DNA of 64,000 bases from Cardinalis cardinalis. Taxonomy: Eukaryota; Chordata; Aves; Passeriformes; Cardinalidae. Where the stretch lies: the NCBI GenBank assembly GCA_014549065.1, contig JACDOX010000007.1, positions 1,671,621 to 1,735,620 on the forward strand. Direction: 5' to 3'. The notes below the pieces were generated by a model. That model was given only the letters and a program-made list of their open reading frames with translations, was not told where the DNA came from and made no database searches. Both the position numbers and the translations under genes were made by a program. Below are positions 1 to 11,999 of this stretch, piece by piece (positions within the stretch are counted from its first letter, which is position 1; each line of letters begins with the position of its first letter).

Positions 1-44
1 AAGAAAGAGAGAGAAAGAGGGAGAAAGAAAGAAAGAAAAAGAGG
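1..44. repeat. GA-rich (GAAA/GAGA) simple repeat
   Basis: A purine-only run of GAAA and GA units at the window edge, followed at once by a pyrimidine-rich stretch (about 45-82). The repeat probably continues to the left of the window. Confidence 0.85.
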
Positions 45-2785
45 TTTTGTGGTTTTCTTTTCCCTCACTTTTTCTCACACTGGGCGGCATCTCTGAACTC
101 ATACATGAGTGGTAATGAAGTATGATAAGGCAGAGTTTGTTACAGCTTGTACTCTTTTAGGAGGAAAGGAAACAGGGATAGAACTGGGTCTCCCATCTTC
201 AGCTCCTGAGACTATGAAATTATACCCAGTGCTTTAATAATAATAATAATAATATTATTAAAAAAACCCCTACACAGTCTGCATTTTAGTATTTGGTTAT
301 ACAATGATTGTATAACCAGGGGAACTTCATGAGCTACCTCTTGCCCTGTGTTTTTATGAGCTTCTGATTTCAAAANGAACTGCCTGCTTTTATTGCCTCA
401 GACCAAGGTAGGGCACATTGCTTGATCTCTGGAGATTTGTTCAATGTGGGTATTTTAACCTAAATTTTTANGTGAGTTAGAATAATTTTGGACCTTCTCC
501 CTTTATCAGTTAANTTTTCCTTCACAAATCATCCAGAGGCATATTACATTCTTATGCAGTTATGATTTACATTCTTAGAAAAGTATAAATAAACTGTATC
601 CCTAAAATATTAGAGGTGAGCACTGCCATTTTCTTTGGAACAATTAATGAATGTGAAAGCAATCAGATTGTGCTGTTATACTTCCCATAGGAATGCCAAA
701 TGGTGTTTTATGAATGTCATTAATATAATATGCAAATGGTCTGCTTGGCTTTTGCTCCTCTGTTTGGATTAACCTAGTCAATCAGTCAGATGTTGCTATG
801 AGAAAGTTGATGAAAGCTTATCCAGTTGTTGAGAAGGTCAACAANATGACAGACCCCTCTCTTTTTTCACTTGCCTTACAGCTAGAATACCATAAATGTT
901 TGCATGATTAACTGAAGTCATCTGGGTATTTATAAGGGACTCTGAAGCAAGTTGTTATAAAATTTCCTATGACATACTTTTATCATAGTGTGAGCTATTA
1001 TAAAAGAATTTAACTTTAATATATTTGTATNAATAAGGAGTGTTCAAATAAAATGAAGGCTTCTTAAAATCAGAAAATGCATTTAATCGTAAAGATAACT
1101 TTCTAGGAAAAAACTTAAATAGCAAGCAGTCCCTTCAAGGTAGAGATTTTGCTTTTCAGTCTTTTTGATGTATTCAATTTCCTCCTAATATTTTTCAATT
1201 ATTTTTTTCAAGTGAGCAGAAGTGAAATTTAGATTTTCATCTTCCTAAACTCTATACTGCTTTTCAGACACAGAAAAATTACTAAAAAACTCCTCTTTGC
1301 TGAAGACAATTCTTGTGCAGAAGATAAAATCTCTAAATGATTGTTTGCTGTCTGGATAGCAATAGAAATCTCTGTTGCAGGGGAGCTTGTAGCAGCATCT
1401 TCAGCTCAATCAGGATAGATGTCCTGAATCACTTTTCTACTTGTTTTTTGTACTCCAGCTGCCCAAGGTCTTACATAACCTCTTCAGCAACACCTTTAAT
1501 CCTTCNTTATTGATTGTATTAATCTTAATANAAAATATCTCCTTATTATTGCTGTACAAAGGACTTATTTTATGATGCTGCATCTGCAGTAACAGTTTTT
1601 ACTTACAGCTATGTACAATATGGCCAGTTCTANAATTTGGAACTATCTGAGATCCTCTGTGATAGTCCAAGTCTCCACCCAGGATATTAATCTACATATT
1701 TAAACATAACAATTGGTTTATGCACAGCAAAGCTGCCTGGGAAATCTCTAGACCTTTCCAAAATTCCCAATTCTAGAGTTCCTGCAGCAATTAGTAAAAA
1801 ACTTTGTTGTGAAGGAGGCTGGGANATATGTCAATAAGCTTTTCTTATCTCAAGCCAGTCCATTGTANCTACTCAGTCTCTGTGCAGAGACCATCTGGGG
1901 AGATCCTGGACCAGGCAAATANTAACTTAGTGCATTGGGTGTGTACACAGGCCTTGCTCTGATACCAGTTGACACCACAATTAAAACCATAGGGCAAATG
2001 TGAGTTTGAATCTTATTTTTCCTTTATGATTTGCATTCTAAAGGTATTGTCTAAAGGTATGTTTTCCTCTTACATTTATGGCATGGCAAAAGAAAATCCT
2101 TAGGTGAGAAATTATAAAAGAATACTATAAGCTTTGCTCAGAATGATTTGAAAACCAAGTGGTTTAAAATGTTGAAACTAAGAAAAGAAAGTCACACACT
2201 AAAAATATAATTGGATTTCATCAGTGTTTCATTTCAGTGAGAATCTAGCTGGGGATGCAAGTACATCATGATGCTTCTGAGCTTTGTATTTCAATAATTT
2301 TNTACTAAAATGTCTTCTTAGATGATTGCATTATGCAGAAGTATCACCAAATGAAGAATGCTTTTTAGAAGCTATTATTTCAGAAAAGTTTGAGTACTAC
2401 AATTTAGTCAATGGTAGATGACTTCAGGATAGCTCAGCTAAGGAGAATGCTAAGAAATTATGTTTTGGTCTAAAATCTTATTCTAATTAAATATAATTAA
2501 ATACAATTCCTGTGAAATCTAAACCAACAATGTAATATTTTTAATATTAGATTTCAGTACTGTATCTTAGTGTTTTTTTTTATGGGAGAGCTACTTCTCC
2601 TGAATGTCTGAACTTCTGGACTGAAGTATGCTTCCTTGTCTGTTTGAACTTCTACAAGGAATTTCTGTAAGAAACAGCTTTGACTGTACTNTCTGAAATT
2701 TCCTTCTAAGTTCAAGGTAAATGTGGCATTGAAGATAATATTTTTTTTGAAAGTAATTGTTCATTGGTCAGTTCAATGCAGCAAT
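45..2785. other. A+T-rich non-coding stretch, no gene seen
   Basis: No open frame of useful length and no recognisable repeat family. A short (TAA)n run sits at about 235-260. The rest looks like ordinary single-copy intergenic or intronic DNA with scattered N. Confidence 0.6.
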
Positions 2786-3318
2786 TGTGTTTTAGCCCCA
2801 GACAGCCACTCATTGAATCAGAGCTGTACAAGTGAGAGAACTNGTGGGTTGAGATAAACACAATTTAATAATTATAAAATAAAAGCCAGAAATTAAAAAA
2901 ACAGTAACNAGAGAAAAATTTTAAAGAGGAAAATATATTAAACCAAGTGATGAAAAAAACCCCAAATGCTCACAGCCTCATGCCCAAGCAGTCCCCAGCC
3001 ACTGGCAGCCACAGATGACCTTCCTCATGGACAGTTTTATAATGGAGCACAATGTCATGAGGGATGTAATGTCCCTTTGGTCAGTTGGGTCAGCTGTCCT
3101 GGCTGCNTNCCCTCCCAACTCCTTGTGCCTCCCCAGCACTAACTGGTGGGGTGGGGTGAGGAGCAGAAAAAATACTTGCNCTGTGCAAGTGCTGCTCAGT
3201 GGTATCAAAAGCATCTCTGTGCTGTGTTATCAGCACTGTTGCCAGCACAAATCCAAAGCACAGCCCCATCCTAGATACTGTGAAGAAAAGTAACTCAACT
3301 CCAGCCAAAACCAGTACA
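2786..3318 (-). mobile_element. Solo LTR of an avian endogenous retrovirus, family A copy 1
   Basis: Read on the minus strand, the element starts with a close match to the recalled avian consensus TGTGCTGGTTTTGGCTGG (plus-strand 3301-3318, ending CCAGTACA). It ends near 2786, where the plus strand reads TGTGTTTTAGCCCC, matching the usual terminal TGTCGTGGTTTAACCCC. Between them lie the family's diagnostic blocks: GTCAGCTGTCCTGGCTG near 3090, CCTCCCAACTCCTTGTGC near 3110, and CAGCACAAATCCAAAGCACAG near 3244. A TATA-like TTATAAAA lies at about 3035-3042 and ATTAAA (poly-A signal) at 2864-2869, both on the minus strand. Length is about 530 bp, near that expected for one LTR. No internal retroviral genes flank it, so it is a solo LTR. 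The stretch 2870-2990 is strongly diverged. No clear 5-bp target duplication (gcaat versus acagc). The retroviral class (probably ERVL) is from memory. Confidence 0.85.
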
Positions 3319-5173
3319 ACAGCTGATGAAATTCCTCATCAAGTTAAGATGGAGGGCACTTCAGTAAGAGAGCTGACCAAGCATGACTCCTGGAATCCAT
3401 TTTGTCTCTACATCTCTTGTTCAGCTGCAGTAAAACCTTTCTAAATTGCCTACAATCTCAGCAGCCTATTTGCTCCAAGGCCTCTTACTCCTGTCTTCAG
3501 GAAGTGCATAGGCATACAGTGTTTGCTGCCTCAGATTGCTATGAGAGTCCAATTCCATATGGCTCATTTGGCACAAACTGATGTGTTATTTATTTCTTCA
3601 CAAACAAGATATTAATCCATTCAGCTTCAGTGGGGACATAAAAATGGGGCTATTCTGTGGGTGTAGACTTATAGCACTCTGCAGTCCATGGACACATGAC
3701 AATAAATGTACCACGAAGTTCCCACATTATCTAAGTCCCCTAATTATCTCTGGACTAAATATTGTGAATACTTATGTAGTAGTAGACTTCAGAGTAGTAT
3801 CAGATTCACCATTTTCATGTAAGCAAACATTGTTTTAAAATCAATTGAAGTAATTGAAAAATTGTTCCTTAGACTTCTATGGCCTTTGCTTTGTGCCACA
3901 AAAAGAACAGATGAAAATATGATTACTTATTTTATGAACATTACTCTTTATGTGATTTGTTTAGGCATTTCTTACGAGGAATATTTATTTTTAGTTTTCA
4001 TGAGGCTTTAAAAAAGTAATCTAAATAGGATCTTTCAAATATCTGAATTCTAGGCATATTTGAAATATTAGCATGCTTTTTATGAATACAAAAAAAGAAT
4101 TTTTCTGCCATAAAAAAAGCAGGAAATTAATTGATTATAACAACACCATTAGAGAGATATTCCACTTGTGCTGTCAAAAATAACATAAAGATATTTAAAG
4201 CAGGAGATTTCAAGCTCCATTTTGATTTGGCAGGAGAAATCAATACANATAAAAGAAGACTGGTTTTGTTTTGATAGCTTTTTTTTTTTCTTTTATGCAC
4301 TAGTGTCCTGAATTTCTGCTGTTCCTTAACAACATTGCTATTATTTTAAAGAAGGATAGTTCAATGGAGTGCTCTTCCTGGACTTGCAGCCTTCAGGAGG
4401 GCCAACTCTAGGAGCTGTCCTCAGAGATGACANGCAGATATTCCTACTTCCTGGTCTTCCTATTCCAAAAAGAGAGCCAAAAAAAAATCACCTTAAAAAG
4501 GCTGAATACATTTGTAATGATGAGTGTGGCTTCTCAGTTGACACTGTCTGCCAATAGATGATAAGCACTGCCTGTATGAGCAAGGTGTCACTGCTGAAAT
4601 CTTCAGGTAACACGAAAATAGCTCTCAGCAATTCAAAAAATAATTGTCACTTCACTCGTCTTTGCAAAAAAAAAACCAAAAAGCAGCAGTATGGAAAAAG
4701 AAAGCTGTACAAGGAAAAAAAAATAATGATAGGATGATTTAACAAGTAATGCAATGTAATAATAATCTTTCCATTGAGATGGGTTTCATGTCAAATTAAT
4801 TCAAGGTCAATTTTCATAAATTCAACATTTCTGGGAAAAAAATACAAGCTATTCTGACTTCCATAAAAGTGAGGGATTCTAACTTTCTTCTCTGCTGACA
4901 AGTCATAGTTCTACTATGTGTCATGACATGGAACTGTCAGTGAAATAATGTCAGCTAATTTTATAAAAAGCATAACTGAAAGAAGTGTAATTGCTACTGG
5001 CATTGCAACCATACTTGAACCTAGGTGTTTTGTGAAAGTCTAGTCCAGACTAAGTTCATTTACAAGGAAAGTGAGACGTTCATAGACACTTTTTTCCCAA
5101 TGTGTTTATAATTAAGCTGGCTGGCAAGATGTATTTCTTCTGCTAGACATATTTTTAAGCCATATCTTTAAGC
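3319..5173. other. Unique A+T-rich stretch, no gene seen
   Basis: Short open frames occur here (for example 3581-3838 and 4369-4557 on the plus strand), but none shows a domain, a splice context or a known family. Nothing repetitive is recognised beyond short A runs around 4660-4730. Confidence 0.55.
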
Positions 5174-5193
5174 AAAAAAAAAAAAAAAAAAAA
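5174..5193. repeat. Poly(A) run, 20 bases
   Basis: A pure A20 tract. Such tails can mark retroposed sequence, but the upstream sequence resembles no gene or SINE and no flanking target duplication was found, so it is recorded only as a homopolymer. Confidence 0.9.
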
Positions 5194-8059
5194 TTGAAAC
5201 ATGATGGCTGCTGGAACAAACTTCTTTGTGAGATCTTTTACCTAAAAATCATTATTAGTTTCTATTATCTGATGCTTTGGGATCATAGAAAGCTTGACCT
5301 AGCTATGGAAGCAACCTCCTGAAAGTGTCAAAAATCCTTGGGGACAGAGGAAAGGGACACGTTGCATGAGTGAGCAATTGTAGGCGCAGACAGAGAATGT
5401 TTGCCGTGGAGCCAGCATGTGCTTGGCAGCCCCAGGTGAAACAGGGGAGGCAGCTGGGCCAGCCTGAATTTCAGTGGTGTCCCCATGCTGGGCAGAATGG
5501 TGTTGGCAGGACCTGACAGTGTGAGAGACCTGGAAGTGGAANGCAGCCTGGAAAGTGAGTGTTCTGATTGAGTGGGCCTGTGGGCAACCAGATGGAGCTT
5601 CACATAAAGTCCTTCCAACCTTCTTCCACCACAGGGCAAAAGACATGCTTCCCCTTCCAGGAAGGGTGTCTTCTGCCCCAGCCAGACAAGTGCTTTTTTT
5701 TTAATTTTTGTTTTTAATTTTTAATTTATTTTTCACTTGCCTGCTTTCTCAGAGTTCACAAAGTCTGATAGTAAAAATTGAATTTATTGAACNTGGGCCT
5801 CAAATATGTGGGGTAGCAATTCAGGAATGATGGAACTCATTCTGCTAGTGTTTCCCTTGAAGTCAAGCGGATTTGAATCAGTGGTATGTACATACTGGAA
5901 AAACTAAGAAACAATCAATAAATAAAATATTACAGAGACTGTTACAAGACTAGATCCACGTCTTCTTATGGCTGCCACACACAANTGCCAAATGTCACAC
6001 ACCAAGAACTAACTCAATATTAACATTTACCAAAAAATCCTCAGAACAGGCTTGAGTTTCTTCAGCATCAAAATGGTGGGAATATTTGTTAGTTGTGGCT
6101 TACTCATTCATTGAAAGGCTGGATGTTTAACCAGGAGATACTTCACTCCAAACTCAAATAAAGGCTATAACTTCAAACTATTTTTATTGATTCCAGTGTG
6201 ATTTGTAACAGCTTGTACTGTAATTCTGAAAACTCTTGAAACTGTAAAGAAATTCANACTTCATGATGCAGCTGAGGGACTGCTGGATGTTTTTATTGCC
6301 TGCAGTATTGAGGCTCTCCTCCTTTCTCTCATTTGAGCCTTTNCTGGTGTAGAATATTTACACTGCATGGAGCAGATCAAAGCATCTTTGTGTGAGGTCC
6401 CTCCCTGAGCTGAAAACTTCCCTGCTGGTACCCTACAGGAACACCACAGTTTCAGCCTTGTTTTATCTGGGGAGAAAAGTCTGAAGGAAATTTATTTTTC
6501 CCCTTACTCCTTGACCTCCTCATCAGCTAAGCAGTCACAGGAAGACTTTTTCTGCAACCCTGTCTTGTACCTGCATNGTTAAGCTCTGTTCTGCTGTCAT
6601 GGCCCTTCCTTTATCCTGAGCTGTACCAGTCAAAAAGGACCAGAACCCATAGAACTCCAAACAGCAGCTGTTTGGTCACACCAATGGGCACCACAGAAAC
6701 CCCATCTGATCTCTGCTGTAAAGGTGAGAAAGATTCCAGTGGTTCATTCGGTATTCTCACATCCTTAGGTCTTCCTCTGACCAGCCATGCCCTGCTCTCC
6801 ACTCCAGTACAAGATTGCTGATAATCCCTGTGGGTTTTTTTTCTCNCCTTTCTTGATATTCTGACTCTTTCTACCAAATTCCTAGGGTGACAGGTACTGC
6901 TGGTGATGATTTAATATACCATGCTGTGAACAGCACTGGGAGCTGGGTATGNTCCATGTCTATATGAAAGAGAGACGCCTCTATACACATCAATAGAAGT
7001 TTGAATAGTAAATCAAATCCCATTTCAGTAAACCAGTGGTTTATTATTTAAATTGCATAATGCATGCTATTGATACTAATATAACTTTGATTTATGCTTA
7101 AAATTAAACGTGAATCTGTTCTATTGCATTATGAGTCTGAAATAGTCACAGTATAGAAAATTTTGTAAGTCTGTTACTTTTGATTTATAAAGCATTTGCT
7201 GTAGTAACAAAAGCAACCCCAAAAAACTGTTTGGCATCAGAAACTGTTACACCTCAGAGATAATGACCAAGAGAAGAAAAAGTGTTTTTGTCTAAATAGC
7301 TCAATAAGCTTACATCAGGTCAAATTATATCTATGTCTCCTTTCAGTTATAAAGAGAAATCCTACCTAAACCCTAGCACACTAATGGATAGTGGTAGAGA
7401 AATGGAAAACCACTGATCATACAATAGATTTAAATGTCAAGGTCTTAGAAGCACATTTCTTTACTGTTTCTGAAAGAAAGCTTGGCTCCATTACCCCAGC
7501 ATTTAAAAGTAACAACTTCATTTTCTTCTGCCTAACTCACTCAACCTTTTAACATCAATAAAGTTTCAGTGGCTTAAAGGAAAACCTTGGTTCTAGCTTT
7601 TATCCAGAAATAATGAATAAATAAATAATGAAACTTCTATTCATTGTGTTCACTCNGTTTCTGCTAATGAGGAAATGAAAGTTTTGTTGCAGAATAGTAA
7701 GTTCTTGCTGAATGATAGTAGTTTGCACTGTTCCTGTTCATGGATGACCCGAGATTTCTATGTGTTGATATAAAAAATATACAGAAGAAAACTGCATGTA
7801 AGAGAGAGTGTTTCTCCATATTTTACAATTATTTTCAAGAATAATTTGCACTATTTCATTTAACATTGGTCCCTAAGTTCAGCGTAACTTTTATAATAGT
7901 GATTTATATGTGTGATGATAAAGGTTCATTCCAAGAAATGTCTTTGTAAAGAACTATTTTGCTCAATTAGTATAGACTTTATTATTCATATAACATAACC
8001 AAAAGATTAATAAAATGTAATTAAATAAATGTAAATAGATGTAGTTAATTCTAGTTTNA
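5194..8059. other. Unique sequence with a G+C-richer patch at about 5290-5690
   Basis: Most of this interval is A+T-rich and featureless. The patch at about 5290-5690 is clearly richer in G+C than its neighbours. It carries two overlapping minus-strand frames (5299-5646, 115 codons; 5328-5639, 103 codons) in different phases. Two long frames in different phases usually mean low stop-codon density rather than coding. Neither protein is recognised. A further minus-strand frame (6611-6877, 88 codons) is also unrecognised. Confidence 0.5.
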
Positions 8060-8546
8060 AGAAAGACATTGAGGTCCTGGAGTGAGTCCAGAGAAGAGCA
8101 AGGAAGCTGGTGAAGGGTATAGAGGGTAAGTCCTGTGAGGGGCTGCTGAGGTAGATGAGCTTGTTTGCCCTGGAGAAAAGGAGGCTCGGGGGGACCTTAT
8201 CACTCTCTACAACTGCCTGAAAGGAAGGTGTGGCCAGGTGGGTGTTGGTCTCTTCTCCCAGGTAATGAGTGACAAGACAAGAAGAAATGCCCTCAGGATG
8301 TATCAGGGGAGGCTCAGGCTGGACATAAGGAGGAATTTTTTCACAGCAAGGATTGTTAAATATTTGAATGTCTACCACCAGTTGGATGGTAGCATCACCT
8401 TCCTGGGGGTGTTCAAGAAATGACTGGACTATGGTTAANCAGACCATAGTGCCGTGGGGTCTGATTGACAACTTGGTGTTCACTCAAACGCTGGACTTGC
8501 TATTCTCAGAGATCTTTTCCCAGCTCAGTGATTCTGTGATTCTGTG
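8060..8546 (+). mobile_element. CR1 LINE, 5'-truncated copy (end of ORF2 plus 3' UTR)
   Basis: The sequence follows the CR1 consensus in order: GGAGTGAGTCCAGAGAAGAGCAA near 8079, the CTGGAGAAAAGGAGGCTC block near 8169, GACCTTATCACTCTCTACAACT near 8193, GGTCTCTTCTCCCAGG near 8247, the GGACATAAGGAGGAATTTTT block near 8321, and a tail of two ATTCTGTG units at 8531-8546. The tandem octamer tail is the CR1 3' signature and is the element's end. It holds only the last part of the reverse-transcriptase ORF and the 3' UTR, as in most CR1 copies. Stops and frameshifts make it non-functional. The 5' boundary is uncertain by about 20 bp. Confidence 0.93.
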
Positions 8547-9119
8547 TATCTACCTAGGTTATGCAAAAACCCTCCTGTAATTCAAAGTTCTGCCCTGGAG
8601 CTAAGTACCACAAATTTATTACTGCAATGGAACTAAAAGTGAATCATAAGATGAAAAAAAGAGAATTAATGTGAAATAAGTGAAGTTCATATCCTCANGT
8701 GCATTTGGTTTTGCCTTCAATGCTGCCCAAATAGACTACTTGATGAGCAGGTTGTGCCCTGCAGTTATTACCCTATTATNAGTAACTTTACTATTGCTAT
8801 ACAATTTCCTGCTTTTTGGTGTAGCTCTGTTAATTTTCCCTGGTACTTAAATCAGTAGACCTAGGACTGCCTTTTTATCCAGCATTTTAGAGTCCTAGTA
8901 CTAAATGTTAATTTTACAAAATTATAATATTTTTNAAAATTACATAAATTCATTTGGTTATCTGAATTTCATTTGTTACAAAATAGAAGTGNTCTGTCAC
9001 CTTGTACTGGTGAAAAGAACCATAAGGGCAAACTCTCCCACAAGTGAAAATACAAAACACATCTCTCCATCATCTCAACATCTGAAAGATGTTAAAAATG
9101 CCCTGAATATCTTCTCTAA
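8547..9119. other. Spacer between two CR1 copies, no gene seen
   Basis: A+T-rich sequence with several N. The plus-strand frame running through 8905-9186 only gains CR1-like codons at its end, where the next element begins. Confidence 0.5.
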
Positions 9120-10030
9120 ATATGTGANGGCAAATAAGTTTNTCAGGAGTTGTCAAACAGATTCATNGAGGGGAAATCATGCTTGACCATTCTGATAGAC
9201 TTCTGGGATGGAATGACATGATTGATGGGGGAAGAGCAGTGGATGTAAGGATATCAAGGCTGCTGTCTCCCATAGCATCCTCACAGGGAAGTGTGGGTTA
9301 CAGAGTGAACAGGGAGGGGGGTTGGCCAAGTCCAATGGCATCCTGGGCTGCATCAGGAAGACTGTGGCTAGCAGGTCAAGGAAGGTGACCCTNCCCCTCT
9401 ACTCTGCTCTGATGAGGCCGTATCTGGAGTTCTGTGTCCAGGTCTGGGCTCCTCTGTATGAGAGATCCGTGGAGTTTCAGGAGAAGATTCAGAGGATGGC
9501 TGCAGAGATGTGAGGGATCTAGAGATAGTGAGGTAGCTGAGACTTTTAGTTTGGAGAAGGGATGACTGTGATGTGACCTTATCTGTGGGCACAGACCTGA
9601 CCTGAGATGAGCTCAGGTGGTTGAAGCATGGTGCTAATAATGCCAAGGGTTTGTGGGTTTGNGAGTTGGACTTGATGACCCTTGGAGGTCTCTTCCAACT
9701 CATAATATCCTGTGATTCTGTGAAACATCTTNAAGATGGGTGTCAGGATGATATGGCCAGNCTCTTTTTAGTGGTGTCCAGTGACAGGTCAATAGGCAAA
9801 AAATGACAGACAGGAAGTTCCATGTGAATGTGAGAAAATGATTTGCTTTGAGCATGCTAGACCACTGGAAGAGGCTGCCCAGAGAGCTTGTGGAGTCTTT
9901 TTCTCTGAATATANTCAAAACCTGCCTGGATGTGGTCCTGTGNAACCTGCTCCAGGAGAATGTGCTTTAGCAGGGANGGTTAGGCTAGGTGGTCTCCAGA
10001 GGTTCCTTCCAACCACAAAGATTCAGTGAT
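9120..10030 (+). mobile_element. CR1 LINE copy interrupted by a SINE
   Basis: The left part carries CR1 ORF2 sequence: GGGGAAATCATGCTTGACCA near 9172, GGGGGAAGAGCAGTGGATGT near 9227, and CTGTCTCCCATAGCATCCTCA near 9262. The last two lie around the core reverse-transcriptase block, but the codons normally between them are deleted. GGCATCCTGGGCTGCATCAGGAAG (near 9338) and CTCTGATGAGGCCGTATCTGGAGT (near 9407) follow in normal order. The right part (9723-10030) resumes the same element with GATGGGTGTCAGGATGAT, GTGGTGTCCAGTGACAGG, GAGGCTGCCCAGAGAG and GGTGGTCTCCAGAGGTTCCTTCCAACC, ending ATTCAGTGAT. About 120 bp between the halves belongs to a SINE. The element is dead: deletions and stops are numerous. 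The exact 5' end is soft. Confidence 0.88.
9601..9722 (+). mobile_element. tRNA-Ile-derived SINE with CR1-like tail (TguSINE1-type)
   Basis: The head AGCTCAGGTGGTTGAAGC and GTGCTAATAATGCCAAGG match the D-arm and anticodon arm of tRNA-Ile; the loop CTAATAA at 9634-9640 holds anticodon AAT at 9636-9638. The tail GAGTTGGACTTGATGACC, TCTCTTCCAACTC and TGTGATTCTGTG (ending 9722) is a CR1 3' end. A tRNA-Ile head fused to a CR1 tail is the architecture of TguSINE1 from zebra finch, mobilised by CR1 machinery. The part after GGGTT of the T-arm, including most of box B, is missing or degraded, so polymerase III transcription is unlikely. It is not a tRNA gene. It lies inside a CR1 in the same orientation. 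No target duplication was recognised. Confidence 0.85.
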
Positions 10031-10969
10031 TTATTCAATTAAATTCTCATAAGTGAAGTGGGACCTTCAACAGGACTTAGATGTCTAACCACTCTTAATG
10101 ATTTTGACCATTTATTTCAATGAAGCTAATTTCTGCACTATTAAACAAGATCTCTTCAAGAGACAAAATATTTAAAGCAGACCAGAAAAAGAAATTTACA
10201 ACTTGTTGGCAATGAGCTTTAACATTTCCTTCTGAATTTTACATGCCAAGACCTTCTTACAGTTTTTCTATCCTGACTTTGAGGTGGTCCAATTTCAAAA
10301 GCATATAGATTATTTTCTGCCTTCCAATAAAGTAGTCATGAAATTTGTTTCCCTTTTGATAATTCAATAGGCATGGAATNTATACACTCTTGGGGACAAA
10401 GAAATCACGCTAAATAAGGTGGCTGGTTATCCTTCTATGNTCTGCACATAGCTAAAATGACCACAGCTAATTTTGTTTTCACACNATTGGCAAGAGGGTA
10501 GGTGTTTTGAACCAATATGTTAAATGTTCCACTTCATGAACTGGAAGCATGCCTGGAGCAGCTGATTGTGCCAGCTGGCTGATCTTAGCACAGGGTGNGT
10601 GTTCACTCTGTCTCATGGCATTGAGATAGCCAACTATCTGTTGTCTCCTTTTGAGTCAAAGCTAAGAAATATGATTAAAGAACTACTTTATTTCACTGAT
10701 CTTTGCCCCCAAAATGGACAAAAATCCTATTCCAAAGGGTAAAGTTTTGCCCTTGGTTACCCTGTAGGTTAGCAATCCAATTTAAACCTCAATTACGAAA
10801 AAGTATTCGAAGTTTAGGTGGTGATGTGTTTGTTTTTCATTTCTGCAAGTGGAAATTTGAATGTCTGCGCGTGTCACAGATGAAAATGAGTAACATTTGA
10901 AACCTCAACTATTTATTTAGTAATANTGAAATAAAGGAATTTGCACTTAAACAGAAGAGAATAAAACAT
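10031..10969. other. Unique sequence between CR1 copies, no gene seen
   Basis: A+T-rich; the one sizeable open frame (10703-10900, 65 codons, plus strand) has no recognisable domain. Confidence 0.5.
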
Positions 10970-11179
10970 TTTTCTCTTTCAGTGTGAGTGTGTTTAAATA
11001 CTGGAATAGGTCTCTAGAGANGTTGTGAAGTCTCCTTCTTCGGAAATACTCAAAAACTGACTGAACAAAGTACTGAGCAACATACTGTATTTGACCTTGC
11101 TTGAGAAGAGCTCTTGAATTGAACAATCTCCAAAGGTCTTTTCAAGGCTCAATTATTCTGTGTTTCTTTGGTTCTATGA
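10970..11179 (+). mobile_element. CR1 LINE 3' end fragment
   Basis: About 210 bp matching the CR1 3' UTR in order: ATACTGGAATAGGTCTCTAGAG near 10998, TGTGAAGTCTCCTTCTTCGGAAATACTCAAAA near 11023, and CAATCTCCAAAGGTCTTTTCAAGGCTC near 11124. The tail is ATTCTGTGTTTCTTTGGTTCTATGA. It is more diverged than the copy at 8060 and probably older. Same orientation as the two CR1 copies to its left. Confidence 0.85.
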
Positions 11180-11999
11180 CACTGAACAAAATTTCAGGNA
11201 AGTATAAGGGAGAGTTATTGATTTTATTTGGCAATTGAAGTATATTTTGGTTATTTTTGTGGTTTTCTTTCTCAGAAAATGCTATTAGATGAAATCTGAG
11301 CTGCACAGATTTTTGCTTTTACAAGTGTTTGTATCTTTATGAATACTATATTTTAAACTCCCAACAGATGTTTTGTAAAAAATTAAATTTGCTAGGAAAA
11401 TAAAATATAGGATGCAATGTTTTATAATATTTTGTGGATCAAAATGAAATACATGCTTTAAAAACTAGTATTGTTTACACCACTTACCTTAGAGGTTTCC
11501 ATGGATTCAATAAACAAAGCATGGTGTAGGAAGACTGACCCATGAAAAGCAGTCTAACTGGGTTCCCTAGAAGATGATTTTGTTTCTTTACAGCAGCCAC
11601 TTCTACCTGTGTTTTCTCTATATCAAAGTTTTCATACTGCCTGTAAGAACTGTTTATACCTGTATGAAAATGACAAAAGAATGAGGTGGGAAGAGGGTGA
11701 GCGCTTGACTAGACAAGAATAATAGTTATTGAGAGACCAAGTGGCATCATCAGATGTGTACATCTATNAGGCACCAGCTGTTAAACAGCATGNTCTGATT
11801 AGGTGCTGTCATTCCAAGCTCTTACACAACTGGAAGCTGGGGAGAGTGGGATCACTTGCCAATAATGCCCCTGGTCTTATCCAGCACTGTCAGAATTGAT
11901 GTTCCAGGTTCTGGTGCAGTGTTACTTAGAGGCATGAAACCTGGGTTAGAGGTGGGATATTTGGCAGGGTTACTTCTGTAATTATTTTGATCNACAGAG
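11180..11999. other. Unique sequence, no gene seen
   Basis: No recognisable feature. It becomes G+C-richer after about 11750, leading into the probable LTR-like region. Confidence 0.45.

Noticed and set aside
5174..5193. Poly(A) tail of a processed pseudogene
   Set aside because: Upstream sequence matches no recognised gene, and no flanking duplication is visible.
8418..8452. Inverted repeat ACTATGGT / ACCATAGT as a transposon end
   Set aside because: Only 8 bp and inside the CR1 3' UTR, where the consensus itself carries similar sequence.
9634..9660. A tRNA-Ile gene
   Set aside because: The D-arm and anticodon arm match, but the acceptor 3' half and most of the T-arm are missing and the sequence continues into a CR1-type tail, so it is a SINE.
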